Below are positions 26,557 to 34,137 of a DNA stretch of 38,927 bases, piece after piece. Location: positions 1 through 38,927 of the forward strand of contig NZ_CAMEFG010000037.1 in assembly GCF_945915435.1 (NCBI RefSeq). The letters are read 5' to 3'. The translations under genes and the position numbers were made by a program. Source of the DNA: an uncultured Paracoccus sp. (GTDB lineage: Bacteria; Pseudomonadota; Alphaproteobacteria; Rhodobacterales; Rhodobacteraceae). Positions within the stretch are counted from its first letter, which is position 1, and each line of letters begins with the position of its first letter. Below the pieces are notes generated by a model. It made no database searches. It was not told where the DNA came from and worked only from the letters and a program-made list of their open reading frames with translations.

Positions 26557-26887
26557 CGATGATCTCGACCCGGTAATCGGGGGTGGCCAGCGCCGATTCG
26601 CCTGCCGCGCGGGCGGGTGTGTGGCCGGGCGCGACCCAGGCATCCCAGACCGCGTTCATTTCCGCGAAATCAGCCATGTCGGCCAGCCAGACCTGCGCCG
26701 ACAGGATGCGGGTCTTGTCGCTGCCGGCCTCGGCCAGAAGCGCGTCGATCTTGGCAAGGATCGCCTTGGTCTGCTCGGCGACCGAGGTGCCCGGCTCGCC
26801 GACCTGGCCGGCCAGATAGACGGTGCCGTTGTGAATGACGGCCTGGCTCATGCGGGGGCCGGTGCCGATGCGGGTGATCTGGGACAT
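26540..26887 (-). CDS. RidA/YjgF-family protein
   Basis: A 115-residue trimeric RidA-type protein, a family that removes reactive enamine/imine intermediates. The sequence shows SQAVIHNGTVYLAGQVG at the N-terminus and GHTPARAAGESALATPDYRVEIIVTAAL at the C-terminus. The Arg in PARAA matches the catalytic Arg105 of RidA. The usual N-terminal Tyr-Ser is Met-Ser here, and the ESALATPDYRVEI end suggests a subfamily other than archetypal RidA, so imine deaminase activity is probable but not certain. The start at 26887 has AAAGGA 7 bases upstream. It lies 11 bases after the permease gene. Confidence 0.85.
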   Translation of the reverse strand: MSQITRIGTGPRMSQAVIHNGTVYLAGQVGEPGTSVAEQTKAILAKIDALLAEAGSDKTRILSAQVWLADMADFAEMNAVWDAWVAPGHTPARAAGESALATPDYRVEIIVTAAL

Positions 26888-26898
26888 GCGGGTTCCTT

Positions 26899-27648
26899 TC
26901 AGTTGACGATCCGCCAGAAGAACAGGGCGGTCATGCCAAAGCCTACCGCCGCGATCAATGCGCGAAGCATCGCAATCGGGATATATCGCGCGATCGGTGC
27001 GCCAAGATAGCCGCCCAGGATGGTGCCCACCGCGACGATCAGGCAAGGCAGCCAGGCAACCTGTCCGCCCACCGCAAAGACCCCCGCCGCGATGATCGAC
27101 AGCGCGAAGCTGAGCCAGCTTTTCAGCCCGTTCATCTGGTGCAGGTCGGTCATGCCCCACAGCGAAAACAGCGCCAGCAGGATGATCCCCAGCCCGCCGT
27201 TGAAATAACCGCCATAGACGGCAACCGGCAGCAGCGTGCCCGCGCCGAAGGGCAGGACCAGCCGGCTGTTACGCATGGCCCATGCCCGCAACGCGCTGCC
27301 ACGCAGAAAGGCCAGCGTTGCGCCAAGCAGCAGGAAGGGGACGAGCAGCGAAAAGAAATCGTCAGACGAGACCAGCAGCAGGACCGCGCCCACCGCCCCG
27401 CCAAGCAGGGTCAGCAGGGTCAGGCGCAGCACCAGCGGGCCGTCGAATCGGGCCATCTCGCGGCGAAAGCCGAAGACGGCGGCCAGATAGCCCGGCAGCG
27501 CGGCGATGGTCGAGGTCGCATTCGCCGCCACCACCGGCACCCCCGTCGCGACCAGCGCGGGAAAGGTCAGGAAGGTCCCGCCACCGGCCACGGCATTCAG
27601 GACGCCGCCGAGAAAACCGGCGACCAGCAACAGGATCGTATCATGCAT
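26899..27648 (-). CDS. TauE/SafE-family sulfite/anion exporter
   Basis: A 249-residue membrane protein with about 7-8 helices and two repeated halves. The TauE/SafE signature appears in FLGGVLNAVAGGGTFLTFPALVATGVP, and the second half has YGGYFNGGLGIILLALFSLWGM. The family exports sulfite, sulfoacetate or related anions; the substrate here is unknown. The gene shares a transcript with the ridA-like gene downstream. Other sulfonate genes are not seen nearby. Confidence 0.88.
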   Translation of the reverse strand: MHDTILLLVAGFLGGVLNAVAGGGTFLTFPALVATGVPVVAANATSTIAALPGYLAAVFGFRREMARFDGPLVLRLTLLTLLGGAVGAVLLLVSSDDFFSLLVPFLLLGATLAFLRGSALRAWAMRNSRLVLPFGAGTLLPVAVYGGYFNGGLGIILLALFSLWGMTDLHQMNGLKSWLSFALSIIAAGVFAVGGQVAWLPCLIVAVGTILGGYLGAPIARYIPIAMLRALIAAVGFGMTALFFWRIVN

Positions 27649-27729
27649 CTCGCACCCGCGAAGAACTTGGCGCGAGGCTTCGCACCCTGGAAGCCTGCTT
27701 GATGCCAGCGGCGGGCAGGAAGGGCAAGG

Positions 27730-28293
27730 TCATGGCAGATCCAGCAGGACGCGATAGAGAACCGCCTGCCCCGACAGTTTCAGCAGCCCGGTGCCGCCCG
27801 CGATATCCAGGCAGTCGCCGGGTCCAAGCGTTTCGGTCCCCCAGCTTGCACGGCCATGCGCGACCAGAACCAGTGCGCGCCCGGTCTGAAGCGGCAGGTC
27901 AAGCGGGCCGTCCAGCGTGTGCCGGGTGACTTGCGCACTGGCCGCGCCGCGCCGCGTCATCACGTTCAGGTCGGTGACCTTTCCGTCGATCAGCCGCGCC
28001 TTGGTCGGCTGGTCGCCGGGAAAGGCATATGGCGGGCTGGAGGCGTCCAGCCGGGTTTCGCTGCCCGCGACGTCCAGCACCATTCCCTTGCCCGTCAGGA
28101 TGGACAGGTTGCGGTCGATGCCCGGAAAGACCGAGAACGGCCCATCCTCGGCCACCGTCGCGGTGCTGATGCGCCAGGTGAAATCGTCGGTGCCGGCGGC
28201 TTCGGGATGAATCGCGATCTCGACGGTTTCGCCCTTGCCGTTCTTCCAGCGCATCCGACGATGCCCCGCCGCCCTGAGGATATCGACCTGCAT
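27730..28293 (-). CDS. HutD/Ves-family protein
   Basis: A 187-residue cupin-like protein of the HutD/Ves family (COG3758). Family features are RMRWKNGKGETVEIAIHPEAAGTDDFTWRIS, then EDGPFSVFPGIDRNLSILTGKGM, PYAFPGDQPTKARLIDGKVTDLNVMTRRGA and a C-terminal GPGDCLDIAG. HutD accompanies histidine-use genes in pseudomonads; no hut gene is seen here, so the role is open. The start at 28293 has AAAGGGGG just upstream. An in-frame region further upstream has no support. It is the third gene from the right end of this minus-strand group and ends 82 bases before the permease start. Confidence 0.85.
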   Translation of the reverse strand: MQVDILRAAGHRRMRWKNGKGETVEIAIHPEAAGTDDFTWRISTATVAEDGPFSVFPGIDRNLSILTGKGMVLDVAGSETRLDASSPPYAFPGDQPTKARLIDGKVTDLNVMTRRGAASAQVTRHTLDGPLDLPLQTGRALVLVAHGRASWGTETLGPGDCLDIAGGTGLLKLSGQAVLYRVLLDLP

Positions 28294-28360
28294 ATGCGCC
28301 CCCTTTCGTTGACGGGACGATTGCGCAACGGCAGGCGTTTGGCAAGGCGGCGGGCCGGGA

Positions 28361-28549
28361 TCAGCCGCTGCGATCGCCCGTTTCGCGATTCTGCCCGCCC
28401 GCGTTGGGTTCGTTGGTGCGCGGGGCCTTGTTGGGGTTATGGGGTTGCGGGGCGTTGTCCATCTTGGCCTTCTGCGCCTCTTCCTTGACGTCGAAGCGGG
28501 TGTTCTCGGCCTTGCCGTCCATGTCGCGCGTCTGGTTTTTCTGAGCCAT
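28361..28549 (-). CDS. Small hydrophilic protein, hypothetical (62 residues)
   Basis: A 62-residue, highly polar protein with no hydrophobic core (from MAQKNQTRDMDGKAENTRF to GGQNRETGDRSG). It is rich in Asn, Lys, Gln, Asp and Pro and has no Cys or Trp, so it is probably disordered. It is not similar to a family I can name, although small stress-type hydrophilic proteins look like this. A near-perfect ribosome-binding site (AAAGGAGG) sits upstream of its ATG, stronger than those of its neighbours, and supports real, high-level translation. It lies between frnE and the hutD-like gene on the same strand. Confidence 0.7.
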   Translation of the reverse strand: MAQKNQTRDMDGKAENTRFDVKEEAQKAKMDNAPQPHNPNKAPRTNEPNAGGQNRETGDRSG

Positions 28550-28596
28550 TCCTGGTCCTCCTTTCGGGGACACAACCCGCAAGGGGGCGGATCGGT

Positions 28597-29235
28597 TCAG
28601 GGTCGGGGGGACAGTTCGTCGATCACGTTCTGCCACAGTTCGACCGGCTGCGCGCCGGAAATGGCATGCGCGTCGGCGACGATGAAGGTCGGGACGGCGG
28701 TGACGCCCCGCTGCCTTGCGTGGACCTCGCGACGAAGAACCTGGTCGCGATCGGCGTCGCTGGCCAGCAGGCGCAGGATCATGGCGCGGTCCATGCCGGC
28801 ATCCGCGCCGATTTCGGCCAGGACCTGATGATCGCCGATATAGCGCCCCTCGCGCCAATGGGCGCGCATCAGGGCGGACATGACCGGGGTCTGGCAGCCC
28901 TCGACCCCGGCCCAAAGCATCAGCCGATGCGCGTCCATCGTGTTGGGCACCCGCTGGATCAGCGCGGGGTTGATCCACAGGCCAAGCCGCTCGGACGCCT
29001 CCATCACGGGTTTCATGGCGTCCAGAATGCCCTTTTCGCCGCCGAACTTGCCCTTCATGTAATCGACATGGCCGACGCCTTCGGCGGGCAGGCCGGGGTC
29101 CAGCCGATAGGGGTGCCATTCGATCGCGAAGGGATGGCCGGGGCGGCTTTCCAGCGCCCGGTCAAGCTGGGCCTTGCCGATCAGGCACCACGGACAGACC
29201 GGGTCGGCGAATATGTCGAGGCGAATGGGCTGCAT
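28597..29235 (-). CDS. FrnE-type DsbA-family oxidoreductase/isomerase
   Basis: A 212-residue thioredoxin-fold protein of the DsbA/FrnE (2-hydroxychromene-2-carboxylate isomerase-like) group. The redox motif CPWC lies at residues 14-17 in DIFADPVCPWCLIGKAQLDRAL, and the cis-Pro loop is GVTAVPTFIVAD. The helical insert (residues about 60-150) is typical. There is no signal peptide, so it acts in the cytoplasm. Such proteins may isomerise disulfides or act in polyketide/aromatic metabolism. It lies between csp and the small hydrophilic gene; a terminator separates it from csp. Confidence 0.9.
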   Translation of the reverse strand: MQPIRLDIFADPVCPWCLIGKAQLDRALESRPGHPFAIEWHPYRLDPGLPAEGVGHVDYMKGKFGGEKGILDAMKPVMEASERLGLWINPALIQRVPNTMDAHRLMLWAGVEGCQTPVMSALMRAHWREGRYIGDHQVLAEIGADAGMDRAMILRLLASDADRDQVLRREVHARQRGVTAVPTFIVADAHAISGAQPVELWQNVIDELSPRP

Positions 29236-29314
29236 GGGTCTTCCTTCCGGAATCTGGCCGGGTTTTGCCGTCCAAGGTGGCGGATCGCAAGGCGGCTACT
29301 GGCCCCCGCAACAG

Positions 29315-29337
29315 AAAACGGCCCGCTTCCGGGCCGC
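29315..29337 (-). terminator. Terminator after the cold-shock gene
   Basis: On the minus strand a stem CGGCCCG-GAAG-CGGGCCG (29336-29319) is followed by TTTTC. It lies about 35 bases beyond the cold-shock protein stop codon and before frnE, so the csp transcript is short and monocistronic. Confidence 0.8.
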
Positions 29338-29369
29338 TTCGATCCTTGTCGCGACTGCGTGCCGTCCGG

Positions 29370-29576
29370 TCAGAGCAGTTGCAGGTCGCTTGCCGACGCA
29401 CGTCCGTCGCGGCCCGATTGCAACTCGTAGCTGATCTTCTGGTTGTCGTTCAGGCCCGTCAGGCCAGCGCGCTCGACGGCCGAGATGTGGACGAACACAT
29501 CCTTGCCGCCGTCATCGGGCGCGATGAAACCATAGCCTTTGGTGGCGTTGAACCATTTTACGGTGCCGGTAGCCAT
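29370..29576 (-). CDS. Cold-shock domain protein (CspA family)
   Basis: A 68-residue cold-shock domain RNA chaperone with both RNA-binding motifs: [11 protein letters not shown] (RNP1 type, with KGYGFI) and [10 protein letters not shown] (RNP2 type). The N-terminus [13 protein letters not shown] is standard for CspA-type proteins. The ATG follows a GAGGAGA ribosome-binding site. The gene has its own terminator and a 5' leader holding a hairpin, so it is likely regulated at the RNA level. Which CspA paralogue it is cannot be told. Confidence 0.95.
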   Translation of the reverse strand: MATGTVKWFNATKGYGFIAPDDGGKDVFVHISAVERAGLTGLNDNQKISYELQSGRDGRASASDLQLL

Positions 29577-29598
29577 TACCGTCTCTCCTCAGATATTT

Positions 29599-29622
29599 CC
29601 CGAATGCGAAATTGCATCCGGG
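29599..29622 (-). promoter_or_regulatory. Hairpin in the cold-shock gene leader
   Basis: Read on the minus strand, arms CCCGGATGC and GCATTCGGG (one G-U pair) flank a 6-base AATTTC loop, 23-46 bases upstream of the csp start codon. No U-tract follows, so it is not a terminator. In other bacteria csp leaders fold to control translation with temperature; this hairpin is a candidate for that role. No clear -10/-35 box is seen upstream of it. Confidence 0.4.
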
Positions 29623-29714
29623 CCGTGCAGCTCCTTCCGAATTCCAGCCTGGCTGCCCGAGAGGGAAAGGCGGTAGAAAGTCACGCTCACGCTGCAAAGG
29701 ATGCGCAATCTGAC

Positions 29715-29760
29715 GAAAAAAACAAGTAGAATGCGCCGAAACCGATGTCGCGGCGCATTC
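29715..29760 (-). terminator. Terminator after thrS
   Basis: On the minus strand a 10-bp stem GAATGCGCCG-(12-base loop)-CGGCGCATTC (29760-29729) is followed by TACTTG and then seven T's. It lies 22 bases beyond the thrS stop. The stem sits six bases from the U-tract, so efficiency is uncertain. Confidence 0.65.
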
Positions 29761-29781
29761 GAGTTGGCGGATTCTGGCGGA

Positions 29782-31731
29782 TCACCGCTGATCCGGGGGG
29801 ATCGACTCGGCCCGGATCGCCGCGATTGCCTCGTCCAGGGCAAGTGATTCGCTACCCTGACGGTCGAGGCGACGGACGGAAACGCTGCGCCCCTCGACCT
29901 CTTTCATGCCGACGGCCATGATGACGGGCACCTTGGCCAGCGAATGCTCGCGCACCTTGTAATTGATCTTTTCGTTGCGCACGTCGGCCTCGGCCCGGAT
30001 CCCGGCGGCTTGCAGGGCGGCCACGACCTCGTGGACGTAGTCGTCCGCGTCCGAGACGATCGAGGCGACGACCACCTGTCGCGGCGCCAGCCACAGCGGC
30101 AGCTTGCCCGCATGGCTTTCGATCAGGATGCCGATGAAACGCTCGAAACTGCCAAGGACGGCGCGGTGCAGCATGATCGGGCGGTGTTTCGCGCCGTCCT
30201 GACCGATATATTCGGCGTCCAGCCGTTCGGGCAGGTTGGGGTCCACCTGCAAGGTGCCGCATTGCCAGTCGCGGCCGATGGCGTCGGTCAGCACGAATTC
30301 CAGCTTGGGACCGTAGAATGCGCCTTCGCCTTCCTGCAATTCGAAGTCGTGGCCCGCCGCGCGGCAGGCATTGCCAAGCGATTCCTCGGCATGGTCCCAG
30401 CTTTCTTCGGATCCGATGCGCTTTTCGGGGCGCGTGGACAGCTTGATCTTCCAGCCGGTGAAGCCCAGGTCGGCGTAGATCGCGGCCAGGAATTCGATGA
30501 ACTTCTTCGTTTCCGCCTCGATCTGGTCCTCGGTGCAGAAGATATGCGCATCGTCCTGCGTGAAGCCGCGCACCCGCATGATCCCGTGCAGCGCGCCCGA
30601 CGGTTCATAGCGGTTGCACGACCCGAATTCGGCCATGCGCAAGGGCAGGTCACGATAGGATTTCAGCCCGACGTTGAAGACCTGCACATGGCAGGGGCAG
30701 TTCATGGGTTTCAGCGCGTTGACGGATTTTTCGCGGGCATGATCCTCGTCCACTTCGACGATGAACATGTTTTCCTGATAGTTTTCCCAATGACCCGAGG
30801 CTTCCCACAGCTTGCGGTTCACCACCTGCGGCGTGTTCACCTCGACATAGCCGCCGCGTCGTTGCTGGCGGCGCATGTAGTCTTGCAGCGTGGTGTAGAT
30901 CGTCCAGCCGTTCGGATGCCAAAAGACCTGGCCGGGCGCTTCCTCCTGCATGTGGAACAGGTCCATCTCGCGGCCCAGCTTGCGGTGGTCGCGTTTCGCG
31001 GCCTCTTCCAGCATGGTCATATGGGCCTTGAGTTCGTCGCGGTTGCGGAAGGCCACGCCGTAGATGCGTTGCAGCATCGGGCGGCTGGAATCGCCCAGCC
31101 AATAGGCGCCCGCGACATGGGTCAGCTTGAAGGCGTCGGCAGGCAACTGGCCGGTATGCTGAAGATGCGGACCGCGGCAAAGATCCTGCCAGTCGCCGTG
31201 CCAATACATCCGCAGGTCCTGATCTTCGGGGATGCGATTGACCAGTTCGACCTTGAAGGGTTCGCCCCGCTCTTCGTAATAGGCCAGCGCGCGGGCGCGG
31301 TCCCAGACCTCGGTGCGGACGGGATCGCGGGCGGCGATGATCTGCTTCATCTTCGCCTCGACCCGGCCCAGATCCTCGGGCGTGAAGGGCTCGGCGCGGT
31401 CGAAGTCGTAGAACCAGCCGTGATCGCGCACCGGGCCGATGGTGACCTTCACGTCGGGCCAGATTTCCTGAACCGCGCGGGCCATGACATGGGCCAGGTC
31501 GTGGCGGATCAGTTCCAGCGCGGGGGCGGCATCCTTCGTCGTGTTGATGCGCAGCGCGCCCGAGCGGGTAATGGGCCATGCCAGGTCGAAATGCTGGCCG
31601 TCAAACTGCGCAGAAATCGCGGCCTTTGCCAGGCTGGGTGCGATGGATGCGGCCACTTCGCCAGCGGTGATCCCGGCGGGATAGTCGCGCGAATTGCCAT
31701 CAGGAAATGTCAGGGAAATCTGGTCGGCCAT
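29782..31731 (-). CDS. thrS: Threonyl-tRNA synthetase
   Basis: Charges tRNA-Thr with threonine. The 649-residue class II enzyme shows, in order, a TGS domain (about 1-60), the SAD editing domain (about 70-220, including [25 protein letters not shown]) and the catalytic core. The core has [14 protein letters not shown] (first Cys of MNCPCH is a zinc ligand), the class II motif 2 region [21 protein letters not shown], and [20 protein letters not shown]. The anticodon-binding domain follows (about 550-649). The start at 31731 is supported by GAGGAG 7 bases upstream; the open frame extends further but lacks support. It diverges from the hydrolase gene across 125 bases. No T-box or attenuator is recognised. 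Confidence 0.97.
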   Translation of the reverse strand: MADQISLTFPDGNSRDYPAGITAGEVAASIAPSLAKAAISAQFDGQHFDLAWPITRSGALRINTTKDAAPALELIRHDLAHVMARAVQEIWPDVKVTIGPVRDHGWFYDFDRAEPFTPEDLGRVEAKMKQIIAARDPVRTEVWDRARALAYYEERGEPFKVELVNRIPEDQDLRMYWHGDWQDLCRGPHLQHTGQLPADAFKLTHVAGAYWLGDSSRPMLQRIYGVAFRNRDELKAHMTMLEEAAKRDHRKLGREMDLFHMQEEAPGQVFWHPNGWTIYTTLQDYMRRQQRRGGYVEVNTPQVVNRKLWEASGHWENYQENMFIVEVDEDHAREKSVNALKPMNCPCHVQVFNVGLKSYRDLPLRMAEFGSCNRYEPSGALHGIMRVRGFTQDDAHIFCTEDQIEAETKKFIEFLAAIYADLGFTGWKIKLSTRPEKRIGSEESWDHAEESLGNACRAAGHDFELQEGEGAFYGPKLEFVLTDAIGRDWQCGTLQVDPNLPERLDAEYIGQDGAKHRPIMLHRAVLGSFERFIGILIESHAGKLPLWLAPRQVVVASIVSDADDYVHEVVAALQAAGIRAEADVRNEKINYKVREHSLAKVPVIMAVGMKEVEGRSVSVRRLDRQGSESLALDEAIAAIRAESIPPDQR

Positions 31732-31856
31732 TATCGGCTCCTCGTCGGTCTGGCGCCCACGGAACGCCCGGTTGCGGGTTATGCGCCCCCTCTGGACGCT
31801 TTGACCGGCCCTGTCAATCCGGGTTATCACCGCCGGGTTAACTGGGGGTGAATCCG

Positions 31857-32600
31857 ATGACCGAATTTCTAGACACGCCGCAAGGCAGCCGCATCGCCTA
31901 TGACCTGACAGCGGGGCAGGGGGTCGGCGTGGTCTTTCTGGGCGGGTTCCGGTCGGACATGCAGGGGACCAAGGCCGTCGCGCTGCAAGACTGGGCGCGG
32001 CGCGCGGGCCGGCCCTTCCTGCGCTTCGATTATTCGGGGCATGGCGAAAGTGGGGGCGCATTCCTGGAGGGCTGCATCGGCGACTGGCTGGCCGACGCCG
32101 AGGCCGCGATTTCCGCACTGACGACGGGGCCGCAGGTGCTGGTCGGTTCCTCGATGGGGGGCTGGATCTCGCTGCTGCTGGCGCGGCGGATGCCGCAGCG
32201 CGTCGCGGGGCTGGTGACCATCGCCGCCGCGCCGGATTTCACGGAAAACGGCTTTTGGGCAGGCTTTTCGGACGAACAGCGGCAGGCGCTGCTGGCCACG
32301 GGCCGGGTCGAACTGCCAAGCGATTACAGCGATGAACCCTATGTCATCACCCGCCGCCTGATCGAGGACGGGCGGCAGAACCTGATCTTCGACCGCCCCC
32401 TGCCGCTGCCCTTCCCGGCGCGCTTCCTGCAAGGCACGGCGGATGCCGACGTGCCGGTCGAATGGGCGATGCGGCTGCTGGATCACGCGCAGGGCGAAGA
32501 TATGCGGCTGGTGCTGGTCAAGGGCGCCGATCATCGCTTTTCGACGCCGGAATGCCTGAACCTGATCTGTGCCAGCATCGAAGATGTGCTGACCGCCTGA
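31857..32600 (+). CDS. Alpha/beta hydrolase (ABHD10-like thioesterase/esterase)
   Basis: A 247-residue alpha/beta hydrolase. The nucleophile elbow is GSSMGG ([20 protein letters not shown]). The oxyanion region is [16 protein letters not shown], followed by [11 protein letters not shown]. The acid lies in [15 protein letters not shown] and the His in GADHRFS. This pattern resembles mitochondrial ABHD10-type thioesterases; the substrate is unknown. The ATG at 31857 is preferred over a GTG at 31848 because GGGGG lies 8 bases before it. It is divergent from thrS and closed by its own terminator. Confidence 0.85.
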   Translation: MTEFLDTPQGSRIAYDLTAGQGVGVVFLGGFRSDMQGTKAVALQDWARRAGRPFLRFDYSGHGESGGAFLEGCIGDWLADAEAAISALTTGPQVLVGSSMGGWISLLLARRMPQRVAGLVTIAAAPDFTENGFWAGFSDEQRQALLATGRVELPSDYSDEPYVITRRLIEDGRQNLIFDRPLPLPFPARFLQGTADADVPVEWAMRLLDHAQGEDMRLVLVKGADHRFSTPECLNLICASIEDVLTA

Positions 32601-32610
32601 CCGGCAGCAC

Positions 32611-32649
32611 GACGCCCGCGCCGGGGATGCCGGGCGGGCGTCGGTTTGT
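32611..32649 (+). terminator. Terminator after the alpha/beta hydrolase
   Basis: Stem GACGCCCGC (32611-32619) pairs with GCGGGCGTC (32634-32642), with extra pairing inside, and GGTTTGTT follows. It lies between convergent hydrolase and phaZ genes and has a short, interrupted U-tract. Confidence 0.7.
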
Positions 32650-32671
32650 TGTCGGAGAAGGCGAAGCCGGA

Positions 32672-34033
32672 TCAGACCGCGATGCGCGAACTGTCGGTCA
32701 CATCGTCCTTGACGACGCGCAGGCTGGGTTCGTTATGACCCTTGCGGCGGCGGCGCTGCGGCTTTTCGCCCTGTGAATGTTCGTCCATGAAGTCCAGCAC
32801 CAGCGGGCGGATGTTCAGGCGCCAGCTCTTGCCTGCGAAGATGCCGTAGTGACCGGCGCCGGGCTCAAGATGCTGCTGCTTCTTGGCCGCGGGCAGGTTG
32901 CTGCACAGGTCCAGCGCCGCGACGCATTGGCCGGGGGCCGAGATGTCGTCGTTGGCGCCTTCGACCGTCATCACGGCGACATCGGTGATCTTGCCGATAT
33001 CGACCGGCTTGCCATCGACGGTAAAGCGGTTCTGCGCGATCTCCAGCCCCTTGAAGATGCGTTCGACCGTGGAAAGATAGAACTCGGCGGTCATGTCCAT
33101 CACCGCCAGGTATTCGTCATAGAACTTGTTGTGCTTGTCGTCCTCGGACCCTTCGCCGCGGGCCTCGGCAAAGATCTTGTTGACGAAGGCGCGGGCATGG
33201 GTGTCGGCGTTCATCGCGATGAACGAACCAAGCTGCGCAAGCCCCGGATAGACCAGCCGCCCGGCGCCGCGATACTTGAAGCCGACGGCCTGGATCATCA
33301 GATGCTCGATCTGGCCCATGGTCAGGCGGTTGCCGAAATCGGTCACCTCGGTCGCGGCGGCGTCGGGGTCGATCGGGCCGCCGATCAGGATAAGGGATCG
33401 CGGCTGCGCCTTGGGGTCCTGCTCGGCCAGGATGGCGGTGGCGGCCAGCGCCAGGGGCGCGGGCTGGCAGATCGCCATGACATGGGTGTCGGGTCCCAGG
33501 TGGCGGATGAAATCGACCAGGTATTTCGTATAGTCCTCGATGTCGAACTTGCCCGCGCTGACGGGAATGTCGCGCGCATTGTGCCAGTCGGTGACATAGA
33601 CGTCGCAATCGGGCAGCAGGGACGCGACGGTCGAACGCGCCAGCGTCGCGTAATGGCCCGACATCGGCGCCACGACCAGGACCTTGCGCGGCATCGGGTC
33701 GCGGCGGGCGACGCTGAAGCGGATCAGGTCGCCGAAGGGACGCGACAGTTCCTTTTCGATATAGATGATGTGGTCCTGCCCGTCCTCGCCGATCAGGGCG
33801 GGAATGTTCCAGTCGGGCTTGATGACCATGCGGGCAAAGCTGCGCTCGGTCACGCGGCCCCAGGCGGACATCATCTTGAAGAACGGATGCGGAATCATCG
33901 CAAAGGCCGGATATGAGGCAAGCGCCCGCGCGCTGGCGCCCATCCATTCGTTCGAGTTCCGCACGGTTTCCATCGCATCGTAATTCAGGATGCCCTTCAT
34001 TCCGATCGTGCCCTTCAGGCTGTCATAAATCAT
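32672..34033 (-). CDS. phaZ: Intracellular polyhydroxyalkanoate depolymerase PhaZ
   Basis: PhaZ mobilises stored poly(3-hydroxybutyrate) from native granules. The 453-residue protein is of the Ralstonia PhaZa1 type. The nucleophile is Cys189 in MAICQPAPLAL instead of a Ser lipase box. Asp362 (GANDDIS) and His395 (GAGHYGIF) complete the triad with spacing like Ralstonia Cys183-Asp355-His388. The C-terminal tail is very basic (QRRRRKGHNEPSLR). A AGGAAAG ribosome-binding site precedes the ATG at 34033. It diverges from phaC across 104 bases, which suggests joint regulation of storage and use. Confidence 0.94.
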   Translation of the reverse strand: MIYDSLKGTIGMKGILNYDAMETVRNSNEWMGASARALASYPAFAMIPHPFFKMMSAWGRVTERSFARMVIKPDWNIPALIGEDGQDHIIYIEKELSRPFGDLIRFSVARRDPMPRKVLVVAPMSGHYATLARSTVASLLPDCDVYVTDWHNARDIPVSAGKFDIEDYTKYLVDFIRHLGPDTHVMAICQPAPLALAATAILAEQDPKAQPRSLILIGGPIDPDAAATEVTDFGNRLTMGQIEHLMIQAVGFKYRGAGRLVYPGLAQLGSFIAMNADTHARAFVNKIFAEARGEGSEDDKHNKFYDEYLAVMDMTAEFYLSTVERIFKGLEIAQNRFTVDGKPVDIGKITDVAVMTVEGANDDISAPGQCVAALDLCSNLPAAKKQQHLEPGAGHYGIFAGKSWRLNIRPLVLDFMDEHSQGEKPQRRRRKGHNEPSLRVVKDDVTDSSRIAV

Positions 34034-34094
34034 GATCGTTACTTTCCTGGCTGAATGCGCGGCCTTGGGTGTCCTGCGGCTTTACCTGTAGTCA

Positions 34095-34105
34095 ATGCTC
34101 GGCAT
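34095..34105 (+). promoter_or_regulatory. PhaR-like palindrome between phaZ and phaC
   Basis: ATGC-TCG-GCAT is an 11-bp palindrome in the phaZ-phaC gap. It shares the TGC-N3-GCA core with the two CTGC-GAT-GCAG sites before phaP. PhaR of Paracoccus denitrificans is known to bind TGC-rich sites. This single site is weaker evidence than the phaP repeats; it could control phaC, phaZ or both. Confidence 0.4.
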
Positions 34106-34137
34106 AATGAAGGTATGATTAGGGAGGTAGTTAAACC

